Positions 45,787 to 54,492 are shown, numbered from the stretch's first letter. The stretch: 64,000 bases of DNA from Mucilaginibacter gossypii (GCF_900100945.1 NZ_FNCG01000001.1:124001-188000); one strand, 5' to 3'. The notes: generated by a model not told the origin, from the letters alone. Numbers and translations are program-made.

Positions 45787-47073
45787 TCAACTATTGTTTC
45801 TGACACTCACAGCATTCCTGTGTGCATGTAAACCCTCCAATTCGGCCAAAACTTCAACTGTTGGACCGATGTTTTGGATCCCTTCGCGAGTGATATGCTG
45901 AAACGTGATCTTTTTCACAAACGAATCAACTGACACACCCGAATAAGCCCTTGCATAACTGCTGGTTGGCAGGGTATGGTTGGTTCCTGATGCATAGTCA
46001 CCTGCGCTTTCTGGTGTTAAGTTTCCTAAAAATACTGAACCCGCATTGATGATGTCTCCGGTGATCTGTTCCCAACTGTCGGTTGCCAGGATCAGGTGCT
46101 CAGGAGCATATTGATTGCTGAAACTCATTGCTTCGTTCAGGTTATCAGTGATCACCACATATGAATTATCGATGGCCATTTTGGCTATCTCCCCACGGGG
46201 CAATACAGGCAGTTGTTTTTCAACTTCGGCAATGGCTTTTTCGGCAACATCAACGGAGGTACAAACCAATACAGCCTGGCTGTCGATGCCATGCTCGGCC
46301 TGGGCCAGCAGATCGGCTGCAATGTATGCCGGAATAGCCGTTTCATCTGCAATAACCAATACTTCCGACGGGCCCGCAGGCATATCAATTGCCGTTGTGG
46401 TGGTTGACTGGATAATGGTTTTAGCTTTGGTTACAAACTGGTTGCCGGGCCCGAAGATCTTATCTACCTTAGGGATGCTTGCAGTTCCGTAAGCCATTGC
46501 CGCCACAGCCTGCGAACCACCTGCCAGGTAGATCTTATCGATCCCCAGCATCAGCGCTACATAAGCTATAAAGGCATTTACCCTACCGTTTTTTTGCGGG
46601 GGTGAGCAAACTACTATTTCATGGCAACCGGCAATACATGCCGGGATTCCCAGCATCAAAAACGTACTTGGCAATACAGCAGAGCCACCGGGGATATACA
46701 AGCCTACTTTTTCAATCGGCCTTAATTCGCGCCAGCAGGTTACGCCGGGCATGGTTTCAACTTTGTCCTCGGTTTTTAGCTGCGTTTGGTGAAACTTGTA
46801 AATGTTGTTATACGCTGTTTCCAACGCTGCTTTCTGATCGGCAGATATGGCTTTGGCAATTTCTTCCAGTTCGGCTCTATCGAGGTAAAGCTTGTTCAGC
46901 TCCACCTTGTCAAACTTTAAAGCATAATCAAGCAGGGCCTTGTCGCCATGCTGCTGCACGTTGGCAATCACATCTTCAACAATAGTCCTGATCTCATTGG
47001 CCGGGTCAACATTACGCTGAACCAGCTTCTGGATATCGGATGCAGTAAGTTCTGAATAATTGTATGTCTTCAT
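45787..47073 (-). CDS. hisD: Histidinol dehydrogenase
   Basis: 428 residues. AIDMPAGPSEVLVIADETAI near 225 and DLLAQAEHGIDSQAVLVC near 255 carry the zinc ligands and catalytic Glu-His; PESAGDYASGTNHTLPTS near 355 is the C-terminal signature. It oxidises histidinol to histidine. It precedes the unknown lipoprotein gene. Confidence 0.96.
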   Translation of the reverse strand: MKTYNYSELTASDIQKLVQRNVDPANEIRTIVEDVIANVQQHGDKALLDYALKFDKVELNKLYLDRAELEEIAKAISADQKAALETAYNNIYKFHQTQLKTEDKVETMPGVTCWRELRPIEKVGLYIPGGSAVLPSTFLMLGIPACIAGCHEIVVCSPPQKNGRVNAFIAYVALMLGIDKIYLAGGSQAVAAMAYGTASIPKVDKIFGPGNQFVTKAKTIIQSTTTTAIDMPAGPSEVLVIADETAIPAYIAADLLAQAEHGIDSQAVLVCTSVDVAEKAIAEVEKQLPVLPRGEIAKMAIDNSYVVITDNLNEAMSFSNQYAPEHLILATDSWEQITGDIINAGSVFLGNLTPESAGDYASGTNHTLPTSSYARAYSGVSVDSFVKKITFQHITREGIQNIGPTVEVLAELEGLHAHRNAVSVRNNS

Positions 47074-47075
47074 TC

Positions 47076-47162
47076 CAGTTTGCAGTTATCAGTTTGCAGT
47101 TTGCAGTTTGCAACAATCAGCAATTTACCATAGTGCAAACTGCCAACAGCCACTGCCAACTA
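47076..47162. repeat. CAGTTTG-type inverted repeat between hisG and hisD
   Basis: TTGCAGTTATCAGTTTGCAG and further CAGTTTG copies (47076-47112) face CAAACTGCCAACAGCCACTG (47133-47160). It is a heptamer-based hairpin inside the his operon. A related pair lies at 58363-58497. Confidence 0.7.
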
Positions 47163-48014
47163 CTATAAAATGATCTTCTCAATAGGCATTACTACAATGC
47201 CTTGCGCGCCGGCCTGTTTAAGCTGGCTTATACGGTTCCAAAAATCACGTTCGGGAATTACGGTGTGTACTGCTACCCAGCCATCTTCGGCCAATGGTAC
47301 TACCGACGGGCTTTTTACGCCCGGCAATAAAGCAATAACGGCATCGAGGTTTTTTTTCTCAACGTTAAGTACCACGTATTTAGTTTCTTTAGCGCGTAAA
47401 ACTGATTGAATACGCTGGATCAGTTCCTGCACAAGGTCGCTTTCGGCAATGGCCTTGCTGCCTATCAGTACCGCTTCAGATGACATTACATCGGCAAAAG
47501 GTTTCAGTCCGTTGCTTTTAAGGGTACCGCCTGTTGATACCAAATCGCAAATGGCGTCGCTAAGACCTAAGCCTGGTGATATTTCAACCGAACCGGAAAT
47601 GGTGCGGATATCTGAAGTAATATTTTGTTGTTTTAAAAACTTGCCTAAAATGGCAGGGTAGGTGGTAGCAATTGCTTTGCCGTGTAAATCGGCCAGTGAG
47701 TTGATATCGCTGTTGTTGGGCACTGCTATCTTGAGCGAGCATTTACCAAAACCAAGGCGCTGCAGATAGCTTACTTCAACTTCGGTTTCCTGGATCACAT
47801 TTTCGCCTACGATACCTAAATCGGCAATACCATCCTGCACATATTCAGGGATATCATCATCACGGAGGAAAAGGATCTCTAAAGGGAAATTGGATACCGG
47901 AGAGATAAGCGAGCTTTTGTAGTTTTCAAAGTTTAAGCCGCAATTTTTTAATAATTCAACAGATTTTTCGTTGAGCCTACCCGATTTTTGGATAGCTATT
48001 TTAAGTGTTTTCAA
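47163..48014 (-). CDS. hisG: ATP phosphoribosyltransferase, long form
   Basis: 283 residues, the long hexameric HisG with a C-terminal ACT-like regulatory domain (about 210-283), known to be feedback-inhibited by histidine. The N-terminus KIAIQKSGRLNEKSVELLKN and DLVSTGGTLKSNGLKPFADV near 165 are clear. The only in-frame start is TTG at 48014 (LKTLKIAIQKSG...); no ATG lies before an in-frame stop. It performs the first step of the pathway, 74 nt after hisL. Confidence 0.95.
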   Translation of the reverse strand: MKTLKIAIQKSGRLNEKSVELLKNCGLNFENYKSSLISPVSNFPLEILFLRDDDIPEYVQDGIADLGIVGENVIQETEVEVSYLQRLGFGKCSLKIAVPNNSDINSLADLHGKAIATTYPAILGKFLKQQNITSDIRTISGSVEISPGLGLSDAICDLVSTGGTLKSNGLKPFADVMSSEAVLIGSKAIAESDLVQELIQRIQSVLRAKETKYVVLNVEKKNLDAVIALLPGVKSPSVVPLAEDGWVAVHTVIPERDFWNRISQLKQAGAQGIVVMPIEKIIL

Positions 48015-48087
48015 AAGATTGAATTTAAGAGACTATGATAAAAAAGAATATAAACGGAGGTTGTTATTTCGCGTAGAAACATACATA

Positions 48088-48147
48088 TTAGCTGATCACC
48101 ACATGGTGGTGATGCAGATGAAGATGATGTAGTGCGATACCGTTCAT
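48088..48147 (-). CDS. hisL: Histidine operon leader peptide
   Basis: A 19-codon frame encoding MNGIALHHLHLHHHHVVIS. Codons 7-15 contain seven His codons (CAT, CAT, CAT, CAT, CAC, CAC, CAT). It lies 26 nt after the predicted start of transcription and before hisG. His-rich leader peptides that sense charged tRNA-His are known for proteobacterial his operons. It is too short for routine gene calling. The palindrome ATCACCAC-ATG-GTGGTGAT at 48095-48113 covers the His codons, so ribosome stalling there would open it. Confidence 0.85.
   Translation of the reverse strand: MNGIALHHLHLHHHHVVIS
48095..48113 (-). promoter_or_regulatory. Hairpin overlapping the hisL His codons
   Basis: ATCACCAC and GTGGTGAT pair over 8 bp around a 3-nt loop, inside the leader peptide coding sequence. 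A T-rich run (TTCTTTTTTATC) lies 45-60 nt further, but no clear GC-rich terminator stem directly before it was found. Confidence 0.6.
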
Positions 48148-48179
48148 TTTTTATATAGTAAAACTATAGATTAGCGGTG

Positions 48180-48208
48180 CAAATATAGACAGATGTTTTT
48201 TAAATCAA
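48180..48208 (-). promoter_or_regulatory. Promoter of the his operon
   Basis: TATATTTG at 48187-48180 is a perfect -7 box and TTG at 48208-48206 stands 18 nt upstream as -33. The transcript would start near 48173, giving a leader of about 160 nt that contains hisL. Confidence 0.65.
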
Positions 48209-48300
48209 AATTTAATGTAAAAAAGTATACGGGTGCGTGAAATTTTCAAGAAGTTTTATGTCCGATTGAACGAGCTTTTAGAATTTAATTTTGTTAACCT

Positions 48301-48613
48301 TTGCCGTTGTTGGTGACAACAGCAACCGCAGATTGCAATGAGAGGGGGTTAACAGGGTTAAGATAAATTTGAATATTCGAAATTAAGTTACTAGCTGTCA
48401 ATTACTTGATTTAGATAGGGGGTTACGGCAAAAGATTTGTTAAAATATTAAACTTGTGGTCAGCTTGTCATCACTTTTGCCGTTGTTGGTGTTGTCACCT
48501 ACAACTTTTACGCTATGCATAGCGGCCTTATAGGTTCATAAAAAGATACGGGAACAAGTTGTTGGTGACAACACCAACAATGGCGGGAGCGTGTCATCAC
48601 CAATAACGGTGGG
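48301..48613. repeat. Four GTTGTTGGTGACAAC-type palindromic repeats
   Basis: TTGCCGTTGTTGGTGACAAC at 48301, TTGCCGTTGTTGGTGTTGTC at 48478, GTTGTTGGTGACAACACCAA at 48559 and GTCATCACCAATAACGG at 48593 are related. Several are themselves palindromic (TTGGTG/CACCAA). They fill the 430-bp spacer between the his promoter and the GT39-like gene. Confidence 0.7.
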
Positions 48614-48647
48614 AATGGAATTCATGGTAATCCTAAAATCCTATAAA

Positions 48648-50168
48648 TCATGGTTCAGACTTATATTCATAAATCGCCCCTTCTTCGCCAAAATCCTTGA
48701 TCTTTTTAAGGTTTTTAACTTTTTGAATATCCTTCAGGTTGATCAGTTCAGGGTTCTCCAATACATTAAACCAAATAAGATAATAATGTTTCACCTTATA
48801 AAACTTATCGATATCCTTAGTAAAGAAACGGTGCGGCACCAGGTATGATGACATGCCCGAGAAAAAGTAAACGGCTTCATGCGCGTCGGTATAGATTTTG
48901 ACGCCGGGTTTAAACAGGCTGTGGTCTGTACCCCTTAAATAGGCTGCAAATTCCGAATCTATCCAGCTTTCGTCGGTATAGCCGGGGTTACCGTATTCGT
49001 CGGCTACCTGGTCGTTGTACCGGGCTTTATCTATCAAAAATTCGCTGGTGATAAAACCCAGCATCAGCATAATCATTACAGCACCGATAATGCGCCGGGT
49101 AGTGGTATTGTTTATTTTTTTCAGCAGGAGCAAAGCCCAACTGGTATATCCCCATAAAGCCGAAATGTACAATGGCGATAACAGGCGGTGATTGATCCGT
49201 TCATACCTTGAGAAAGTAGATGAGAGCACAATAAAAGCCCCGTAAACCAATGCGAAAGTAATGGCCAAATTTTCAAAGCTATCCAGCTTGCGGCGATAAT
49301 AATTAAATGCCAGGGCAGCGATAAAGCCCAGGAAAATAATAATAGCTATAGGTGTAGCAGCCCAGTATTGATTGGGAGTGAGACCCATCCAGTCGCACAT
49401 TACGGTGCCGAAGTAATACAGGTTTTTGCTAAACGGAGTGATAGATGGCTCCCGCGGACCGGTTGTTGTACCTGTCACAAAAGCATTGAATACGAGGTTA
49501 CTTACCAATAGCGAGATACAAATTAGCCCGTAAACAATGATATGGGTAATCTTCTTTTTAAGGGGCAATACCCTGTCCAATAGCAAAAGTAAACCGCCTG
49601 TACCTACAATGGTAACTGCCGCATACCTGGTTATGCAACTTATTGCTGCTATAACGGCTGCCACTATAAGTGCTTTAAGCGTGTGTTTTAAAAGGTATTC
49701 GCGGAAAGCAACCAAAAAAAACAGGATCTCAAGAATGAACAAGGTCTCCGACCATAAGTATGAATATACCTGTAACAACGGTGGACTGAGGATAATTGCC
49801 GCCAGCATCAGCCATTTATAAATTCTTGAGGCAGGTACAAAGTGTTCCATGATCCAGCCGCTGGTGAAAATGAGTGTGGCGAACATGATGCCATTCAACA
49901 TTGCGCCAAACTTAACAGGATCTATCTGGGTGATAACTGAAATTATACCAAGATAAATAGGATAGAAAACCGGAAAGTCAACAATAGGTACATGGTTAAA
50001 CGTTAGCAGGGTACCGTGGTCTTTAAAGCTCCTGGCCGCGCTGGTATACATGATACTATCCGGAGAAACTCCTACACCGCTATACCTGAAAAACAAGCTT
50101 AATATAAACCAGCCGATTAAGGCGGCTATTACAGCATCAAGGTTTTTTAAGTAGCGGCTTTTTTGCAT
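48648..50168 (-). CDS. GT39-like membrane glycosyltransferase
   Basis: 506 residues with about 10-12 hydrophobic helices and a soluble C-terminal part from about 400. Asp-containing first loop VGVSPDSIMYTSAARSFKDH near 32-52 fits the catalytic loop of ArnT/PMT-type transferases that use polyprenyl-phosphate sugars. Family membership is judged from topology; the substrate is unknown. It is followed downstream by no close gene on its strand; gmhB lies upstream. Confidence 0.7.
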   Translation of the reverse strand: MQKSRYLKNLDAVIAALIGWFILSLFFRYSGVGVSPDSIMYTSAARSFKDHGTLLTFNHVPIVDFPVFYPIYLGIISVITQIDPVKFGAMLNGIMFATLIFTSGWIMEHFVPASRIYKWLMLAAIILSPPLLQVYSYLWSETLFILEILFFLVAFREYLLKHTLKALIVAAVIAAISCITRYAAVTIVGTGGLLLLLDRVLPLKKKITHIIVYGLICISLLVSNLVFNAFVTGTTTGPREPSITPFSKNLYYFGTVMCDWMGLTPNQYWAATPIAIIIFLGFIAALAFNYYRRKLDSFENLAITFALVYGAFIVLSSTFSRYERINHRLLSPLYISALWGYTSWALLLLKKINNTTTRRIIGAVMIMLMLGFITSEFLIDKARYNDQVADEYGNPGYTDESWIDSEFAAYLRGTDHSLFKPGVKIYTDAHEAVYFFSGMSSYLVPHRFFTKDIDKFYKVKHYYLIWFNVLENPELINLKDIQKVKNLKKIKDFGEEGAIYEYKSEP

Positions 50169-50235
50169 AGGATAATATAAATATTTGTAAAAAGCGGGAG
50201 AGAAGAAAATGTTTTAGGGAAAGGGCTTTATTTTT

Positions 50236-50331
50236 ATGTCATTGCGAGGAGGAACGACGAAGCAATCTCGTAGCCAAGCAGATCGGAAATGCATTGGCTA
50301 CGAGATTGCCGCGCTACGCTCGCAATGACAT
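50236..50331. repeat. REP-like palindrome, copy 2
   Basis: ATGTCATTGCGAGGAGGAAC ... GAAGCAATCTCGTAGCCAA is matched inversely by GCTACGAGATTGCCGCGCTA ... CGCTCGCAATGACAT. The GTCATTGCGAG ends are identical to copy 1 at 5432. It lies between gmhB and the GT39-like gene. Confidence 0.8.
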
Positions 50332-50343
50332 ATGTTTTTGCTT

Positions 50344-50835
50344 TTACAGTATCAGATCCAGCACCGTACTGATCGGCTGGTCGCTGTCAATCAGGATGCC
50401 TTTTACCCCGGCAGCAGTTCCCGCTTCAACATCGCGTTCACGGTCGCCTATAAAGTAAGATTTTGACGGATCAATGTTATATTTAGCTATGCCTTGCAGC
50501 AGGAGCCCCGGTTTTGGTTTGCGGCAATCGCAGTCGCCGGTAAAGTTGGGGTGATGCGGGCAGTAAAAAAAGTCGGTAAGTTCAACGCCGTGTTCATGAT
50601 AAACCTGTTTCAGGTGAGCGTGCATTTTTGCCAGTTCCTCTTCGGTATACCAGCCTTTGGCCAAACCACCCTGGTTGGTAGCAACAAGCAGCATATAGCC
50701 GCGATCCTGCAGGGTTTTAAGGGCATCAAAGTTATCAAGTACATGGAAATCCTCAAAACGGCGAACGTAATCACCCATTTCCTGGTTTAACACACCATCA
50801 CGATCTAAAAAAACAGCTTTAATTTTATCAGGCAT
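50344..50835 (-). CDS. gmhB: D-glycero-beta-D-manno-heptose 1,7-bisphosphate 7-phosphatase
   Basis: 163-residue HAD phosphatase. The nucleophile motif FLDRDGVLNQEMGDYV is near 10, LLVATNQGGLAKGWYTEEEL near 48, and the zinc site CPHHPNFTGDCDCRKPKPG near 93-110, typical of GmhB. It supplies heptose 1-phosphate, the substrate of RfaE2. It is 28 kb from the other heptose genes and next to a membrane glycosyltransferase. Confidence 0.92.
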   Translation of the reverse strand: MPDKIKAVFLDRDGVLNQEMGDYVRRFEDFHVLDNFDALKTLQDRGYMLLVATNQGGLAKGWYTEEELAKMHAHLKQVYHEHGVELTDFFYCPHHPNFTGDCDCRKPKPGLLLQGIAKYNIDPSKSYFIGDRERDVEAGTAAGVKGILIDSDQPISTVLDLIL

Positions 50836-51231
50836 CTATTTTAATTTTTTGGCGAAGGTACGTTTTTTAGTCCATAGTCGATGGTCTATAGACCATGGTT
50901 TATAGTTCATAGATCATGGTTGGTGGTTTAAGGAGCATGGGTAGTTTGCTTCGATTACTTAAATTGAAAACGGAGTTTGCGTTGGTTAATAGCGGATACC
51001 GGCTATGTTTCTGACCTGGATTAAACGGATTTTAGGATTTGCTCTTAATTCAGATATCATTAGCGATTGTATATGCAAAGAAACTAATCTCTAACCTCCA
51101 GCCACTAATCTCTGATCACAACCATTGATCTCAAAAAATAAAAACAGATATTTACGTAATATCGTTAACCATACTACATCTAAATAAAAATCAGGCCGGT
51201 TAAATTGCTGGCTAACAAACTTAAACTAAAA
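50836..51231. repeat. Repeat-rich spacer upstream of gmhB
   Basis: TTCATAG/TCTATAG-type repeats at 50865-50925 (GTCCATAGTCGATGGTCTAT) and CTAATCTCTGATC-type repeats at 51090-51130 (also present at 22528-22555). No gene was found in this 395-bp divergent spacer. Confidence 0.6.
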
Positions 51232-51561
51232 ATGGATACATCACTTATTACTACCAGTACAGCCTTAGATGGCTACAGGGTTACCAGGCATTTAGGCGTT
51301 GTACGCGGCATTACGGTGCGCAGCCGCAGCGCCTTGGGCAATATTGCCGGCGGTTTTCAATCGCTGTTTGGCGGCAGGCTTTCAATTTATGTTGAACTGT
51401 GCGAAAACGCACGCGAAGAGGCTTACCAGCTTTTAATTCAGCACGCGCAGGCTATTGGTGCCAATGCCATTATTAACATGCGTTATGATGCCAACGAAGT
51501 AATGCAGGGCGTTACAGAAGTGCTTGCTTACGGTACCGCTGTCGTGGTTGAAAAGGTTTAA
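51232..51561 (+). CDS. YbjQ-family protein (heavy-metal-binding domain)
   Basis: 109 residues from ATG 51232 (MDTSLITTSTALDGYRVTRH). The family block HLGVVRGITVRSRSALGNIA and IGANAIINMRYDANEV are clear. YbjQ proteins form pentamers of unknown function. A strong terminator follows directly. Confidence 0.88.
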   Translation: MDTSLITTSTALDGYRVTRHLGVVRGITVRSRSALGNIAGGFQSLFGGRLSIYVELCENAREEAYQLLIQHAQAIGANAIINMRYDANEVMQGVTEVLAYGTAVVVEKV

Positions 51562-51569
51562 TAAAAAAG

Positions 51570-51606
51570 GAAAAACCACCCTGGTATGATTTTAGGGTGG
51601 TTTTTC
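51570..51606 (+). terminator. Intrinsic terminator of the YbjQ gene
   Basis: GAAAAACCACCCT pairs perfectly with AGGGTGGTTTTTC over 13 bp, followed by a T-rich tail. Confidence 0.85.
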
Positions 51607-51630
51607 TGTTTTATAGAGTACTGCTTTACT

Positions 51631-51828
51631 TTATTTAAAATATGAAAGTGGGATGGTTTTCCACATGCCGTGGGCAAGGTGGCCTATCAACAGCTCATAT
51701 ATCAGGTAAACAGGCCAAAATATGTAATGGATAATAAGTAAAATAACACTGTGATTGTAATACCAGCTTATCATTAAACTATATAATCCTAAAACAAGAT
51801 ATAGTATACTGGTTTCGCGCTTTTCCAT
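51631..51828 (-). CDS. Small hydrophobic protein
   Basis: 65 residues, MEKRETSILYLVLGLYSLMI at the start, with two membrane-spanning stretches (about 8-22 and 28-48) and a His-containing C-terminus. No family recognised. The gene is compact, convergent with the YbjQ terminator, and lies 46 nt after the neighbouring lipoprotein gene. Confidence 0.5.
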   Translation of the reverse strand: MEKRETSILYLVLGLYSLMISWYYNHSVILLIIHYIFWPVYLIYELLIGHLAHGMWKTIPLSYFK

Positions 51829-51874
51829 TTTCTTGACCTTTTATTTTTTAGCTAATTTATAAATTGCGTTTAAA

Positions 51875-52360
51875 TTAACGGCAATTTTTCATGCTGTAAA
51901 TTATTGTATAATCAGCTGTGCTGTTGGTTTGTTGCTTGCCGGTTTTGGGATCGTACCTGTAAGGCTTTTGGGCAAGCTGGTTACCCCTTAGCTGAAACTC
52001 TACGCTCAGCGTATCCGTGCGGCCTTCCTGCCCGTAAGTCCATAAGGCTTTAATAACATTGCCGTTTAAATTGCCCATCAGGCTGCCTTTGCGGGCATCT
52101 TTTTCTTTGGGCAGCCAGTCCATATCGCCGGTAACTTTATTGCCGTTAATATGCAGGTTAACTTTTGTAGTATCCTGGCTGGCGGTACCTTCAGTAGTAT
52201 AAAAGCAATACTCCATATTTACAGCCGGCGCGTCGGGTGCATTAGCCATGGCAGTGTCTTCCTTTTTTATTGCCGTGTCGGCATCATTTGTTGAATGATT
52301 GCCCGAGCAAGAGGCAACCGTTATTGTGATAAGGGAAACAAAGCCTAATTGAAATTTCAT
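51875..52360 (-). CDS. Small lipoprotein, unknown function
   Basis: 161 residues from ATG 52360 (MKFQLGFVSLITITVASCSG); a longer start at 52414 is unlikely. Lipobox VASC. The mature part has an Asp-rich linker and a beta-rich domain, MEYCFYTTEGTASQDTTKVN, NKVTGDMDWLPKEKDARKGS and GNVIKALWTYGQEGRTDTLS. Proteins like this are common in Sphingobacteriaceae; no function is known. Confidence 0.75.
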   Translation of the reverse strand: MKFQLGFVSLITITVASCSGNHSTNDADTAIKKEDTAMANAPDAPAVNMEYCFYTTEGTASQDTTKVNLHINGNKVTGDMDWLPKEKDARKGSLMGNLNGNVIKALWTYGQEGRTDTLSVEFQLRGNQLAQKPYRYDPKTGKQQTNSTADYTIIYSMKNCR

Positions 52361-52584
52361 AACTGTGGTTAATTTTTTTGTTATGACAATTAAAATACTA
52401 AAAGGTTCAATCACTCCGGGCTACCGCCACGAAATAGTTACAATGTAACGACTATATACTATTACGGGCCGGCAAGTTTAAGGGGTTGCATAATCCGATT
52501 AATTGTGATAGTAAAAAGCCTTGTGCTGTTTAATTAACTGTCACAATGACTATATTTAGCCAGTAAACCAACCCAAAAAACCTC

Positions 52585-53529
52585 ATGAAACGCAGAAACT
52601 TTGTTCAAAGCTCGGTACTGGCCGGGGCTTCACTTTTTACCACAGGTGTTTTAAAAGCCTCCGCGCTTACCGGTTGCGCTCAACCTACAGGAGAAGTAGC
52701 TGCTGTAGTCGGCGATAAACCTTTTAATCTTAACTATGGTATTCATGACGGCATGTTTAAAAGCCATGCAGGCGATGATTTTATCGACCAGATAAAATTT
52801 GCTTACGATAAAGGTTTCCGCGCTATTGAGGATAACGGCATGAGCGGCCGACCGGTTGAGCAGCAAAAAAAGATAGGTGATACGCTGGCGAAGCTGGGCA
52901 TGGCAATGGGCGTTTTTGTGCAGCCAGGCTTGGGCAACGATAGTAACATGCTGGCAACAGGCAATGCCGACCAGGTTGAAAAGTTCATCGCCTCCTGTAA
53001 GCAGGCGGTTGAGGTAGCCAAACGCATAGGCAGCAAACTGGTTACTGTAGTCCCCGGCGATTTTGCGCGGAAACTCCCTATCGGCGTGCAAACAGGCAAT
53101 GTTATTGAAGCCGTAAAAAAGGGAGCTGCTATACTGGAGCCGCACGGCGTTATTATGGTTTTGGAGCCGCTAAGTGATAATCCAGATCTGTTCCTGCGTA
53201 CACCCGACCAGGCTTATGCCATCTGTAAGGCTGTGGGAAGTCCGTCATGTAAGATCCTGTATGATATGTATCACGTTCAACGTAACCAGGGTAATATTAT
53301 CCCGACACTTGATTTGGTTTACGATGAGATAGGCTATTACCAGATAGGAGATAACCCCGGCCGTAAAGAACCGGGAACCGGCGAGGTTAATTATAAAAAC
53401 ATATTCAAACACATTTATAATAAAGGCTATAAAGGCGTAATGGGTATGGAGCATGGCACAGCCGGAACAGGAAAAGAAGGTGAGCTTGCATTAATTAAAG
53501 CGTATCGCGAAGCGGACAGTTTTATTTAA
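52585..53529 (+). CDS. TIM-barrel hydroxypyruvate isomerase/sugar epimerase-like protein
   Basis: 314 residues. A Tat-type signal MKRRNFVQSSVLAGASLFTT starts it, so it is probably periplasmic. The AP-endonuclease-2 barrel has MVLEPLSDNPDLFLRTPDQA near 192, CKILYDMYHVQRNQGNIIPT near 225 and GEVNYKNIFKHIYNKGYKGV near 275, with the metal-binding Glu/Asp/His of hydroxypyruvate isomerases. Substrate not predictable. Confidence 0.85.
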   Translation: MKRRNFVQSSVLAGASLFTTGVLKASALTGCAQPTGEVAAVVGDKPFNLNYGIHDGMFKSHAGDDFIDQIKFAYDKGFRAIEDNGMSGRPVEQQKKIGDTLAKLGMAMGVFVQPGLGNDSNMLATGNADQVEKFIASCKQAVEVAKRIGSKLVTVVPGDFARKLPIGVQTGNVIEAVKKGAAILEPHGVIMVLEPLSDNPDLFLRTPDQAYAICKAVGSPSCKILYDMYHVQRNQGNIIPTLDLVYDEIGYYQIGDNPGRKEPGTGEVNYKNIFKHIYNKGYKGVMGMEHGTAGTGKEGELALIKAYREADSFI

Positions 53530-53564
53530 AATGCCGCTATTGCAGCCGGTTATTAACATTATTT

Positions 53565-54116
53565 ATGCTTAGTCCCAACTTTAATCCGTTTCCTGTTTTG
53601 GTAACTGAGCGCCTTATATTAAGGCGTTTTACCCGTGATGACGCTGCCGATTTGTTTGAAATGAGATCGAACGAAACCGTGATGCAGTACATTCATCGGC
53701 CAATCAACAAAACCATTGATGATGCCATTTCGCTGATAGACGTGATAGAAGACCTGCTTGGCAAAAACGATGGTATTACCTGGTGTATCTGCCTGAAAAA
53801 CAATAATAAATATATTGGGAGCATAGGTTTTTGGCGGATAGAGAAAGACAGTCACCGTGCCGAGATCGGGTACCTTTTAAACCCGGTATACCAGGGGCAG
53901 GGGCTCATGCAGGAGGCAATAACCGCCGCTATCGACTATGGTTTTAATGTGATGAAACTGCATTCTATAGGAGCTTATGTAAGTCCGGCGAATTTCGCAT
54001 CAATTAAATTATTGCTCAAAAACAATTTTGTGCAGGAGGCTTATTTTAAGGAAGATCATTTGTATAACGGTCGTTTTGAGGATACGATGGTTTATTCGTT
54101 ATTAACACAAACTTAA
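53565..54116 (+). CDS. GNAT acetyltransferase, RimJ/RimL type
   Basis: 183 residues. LVTERLILRRFTRDDAADLF near 10 and AEIGYLLNPVYQGQGLMQEA near 105-124 (acetyl-CoA loop) are the RimJ/L signatures, with SIGAYVSPANFASIKLLLKN near 138. Usual role: N-terminal acetylation of proteins, or detoxification. It is 35 nt after the barrel gene. Confidence 0.88.
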   Translation: MLSPNFNPFPVLVTERLILRRFTRDDAADLFEMRSNETVMQYIHRPINKTIDDAISLIDVIEDLLGKNDGITWCICLKNNNKYIGSIGFWRIEKDSHRAEIGYLLNPVYQGQGLMQEAITAAIDYGFNVMKLHSIGAYVSPANFASIKLLLKNNFVQEAYFKEDHLYNGRFEDTMVYSLLTQT

Positions 54117-54256
54117 ATCTGTTAACAAATTATTTATCCCAGCTATTTTTAATTAAAAAAAAATGATGCATGTTTACGCATAGAAACCAATTATACCTGT
54201 GCTGAAAACAATTCAGTTTAAATGGGGTTAACATTAAAAAACAAAAGAAACTTATC

Positions 54257-54472
54257 ATGGCAACAGAAAAAGGAAGTGGCATCACCGCTTATTCAGTGAA
54301 AACAAAAACTAAAAATGTACCGATGATCAATCCCGTTATCGACGTAAAATCGGGCAGGTACATTGCAACAGGAACTGACAGTGAAGGTAACAAAATGGCT
54401 GCCATCATGGGCAAAGCAACTGCCGAAGAGCATATCAAAAATGGTAATGCTAAAAAAGGCTCTGGCTGGTAA
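54257..54472 (+). CDS. Small conserved protein of unknown function
   Basis: 71 residues, MATEKGSGITAYSVKTKTKN, Lys/Gly-rich with GRYIATGTDSEGNKMAAIMG near 33-52. Preceded by an AAAGAAAC-like run and followed by a terminator. It resembles small basic proteins of Bacteroidota but no function is known. Confidence 0.65.
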   Translation: MATEKGSGITAYSVKTKTKNVPMINPVIDVKSGRYIATGTDSEGNKMAAIMGKATAEEHIKNGNAKKGSGW

Positions 54473-54492
54473 ATAAAACTAAACATAAAAAT

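Noticed and set aside
48301..48613. TTGTTGGTGACAAC repeats taken as a CRISPR
   Set aside because: Only four irregular copies with unequal spacing and no cas genes; palindromic short repeat family fits better.
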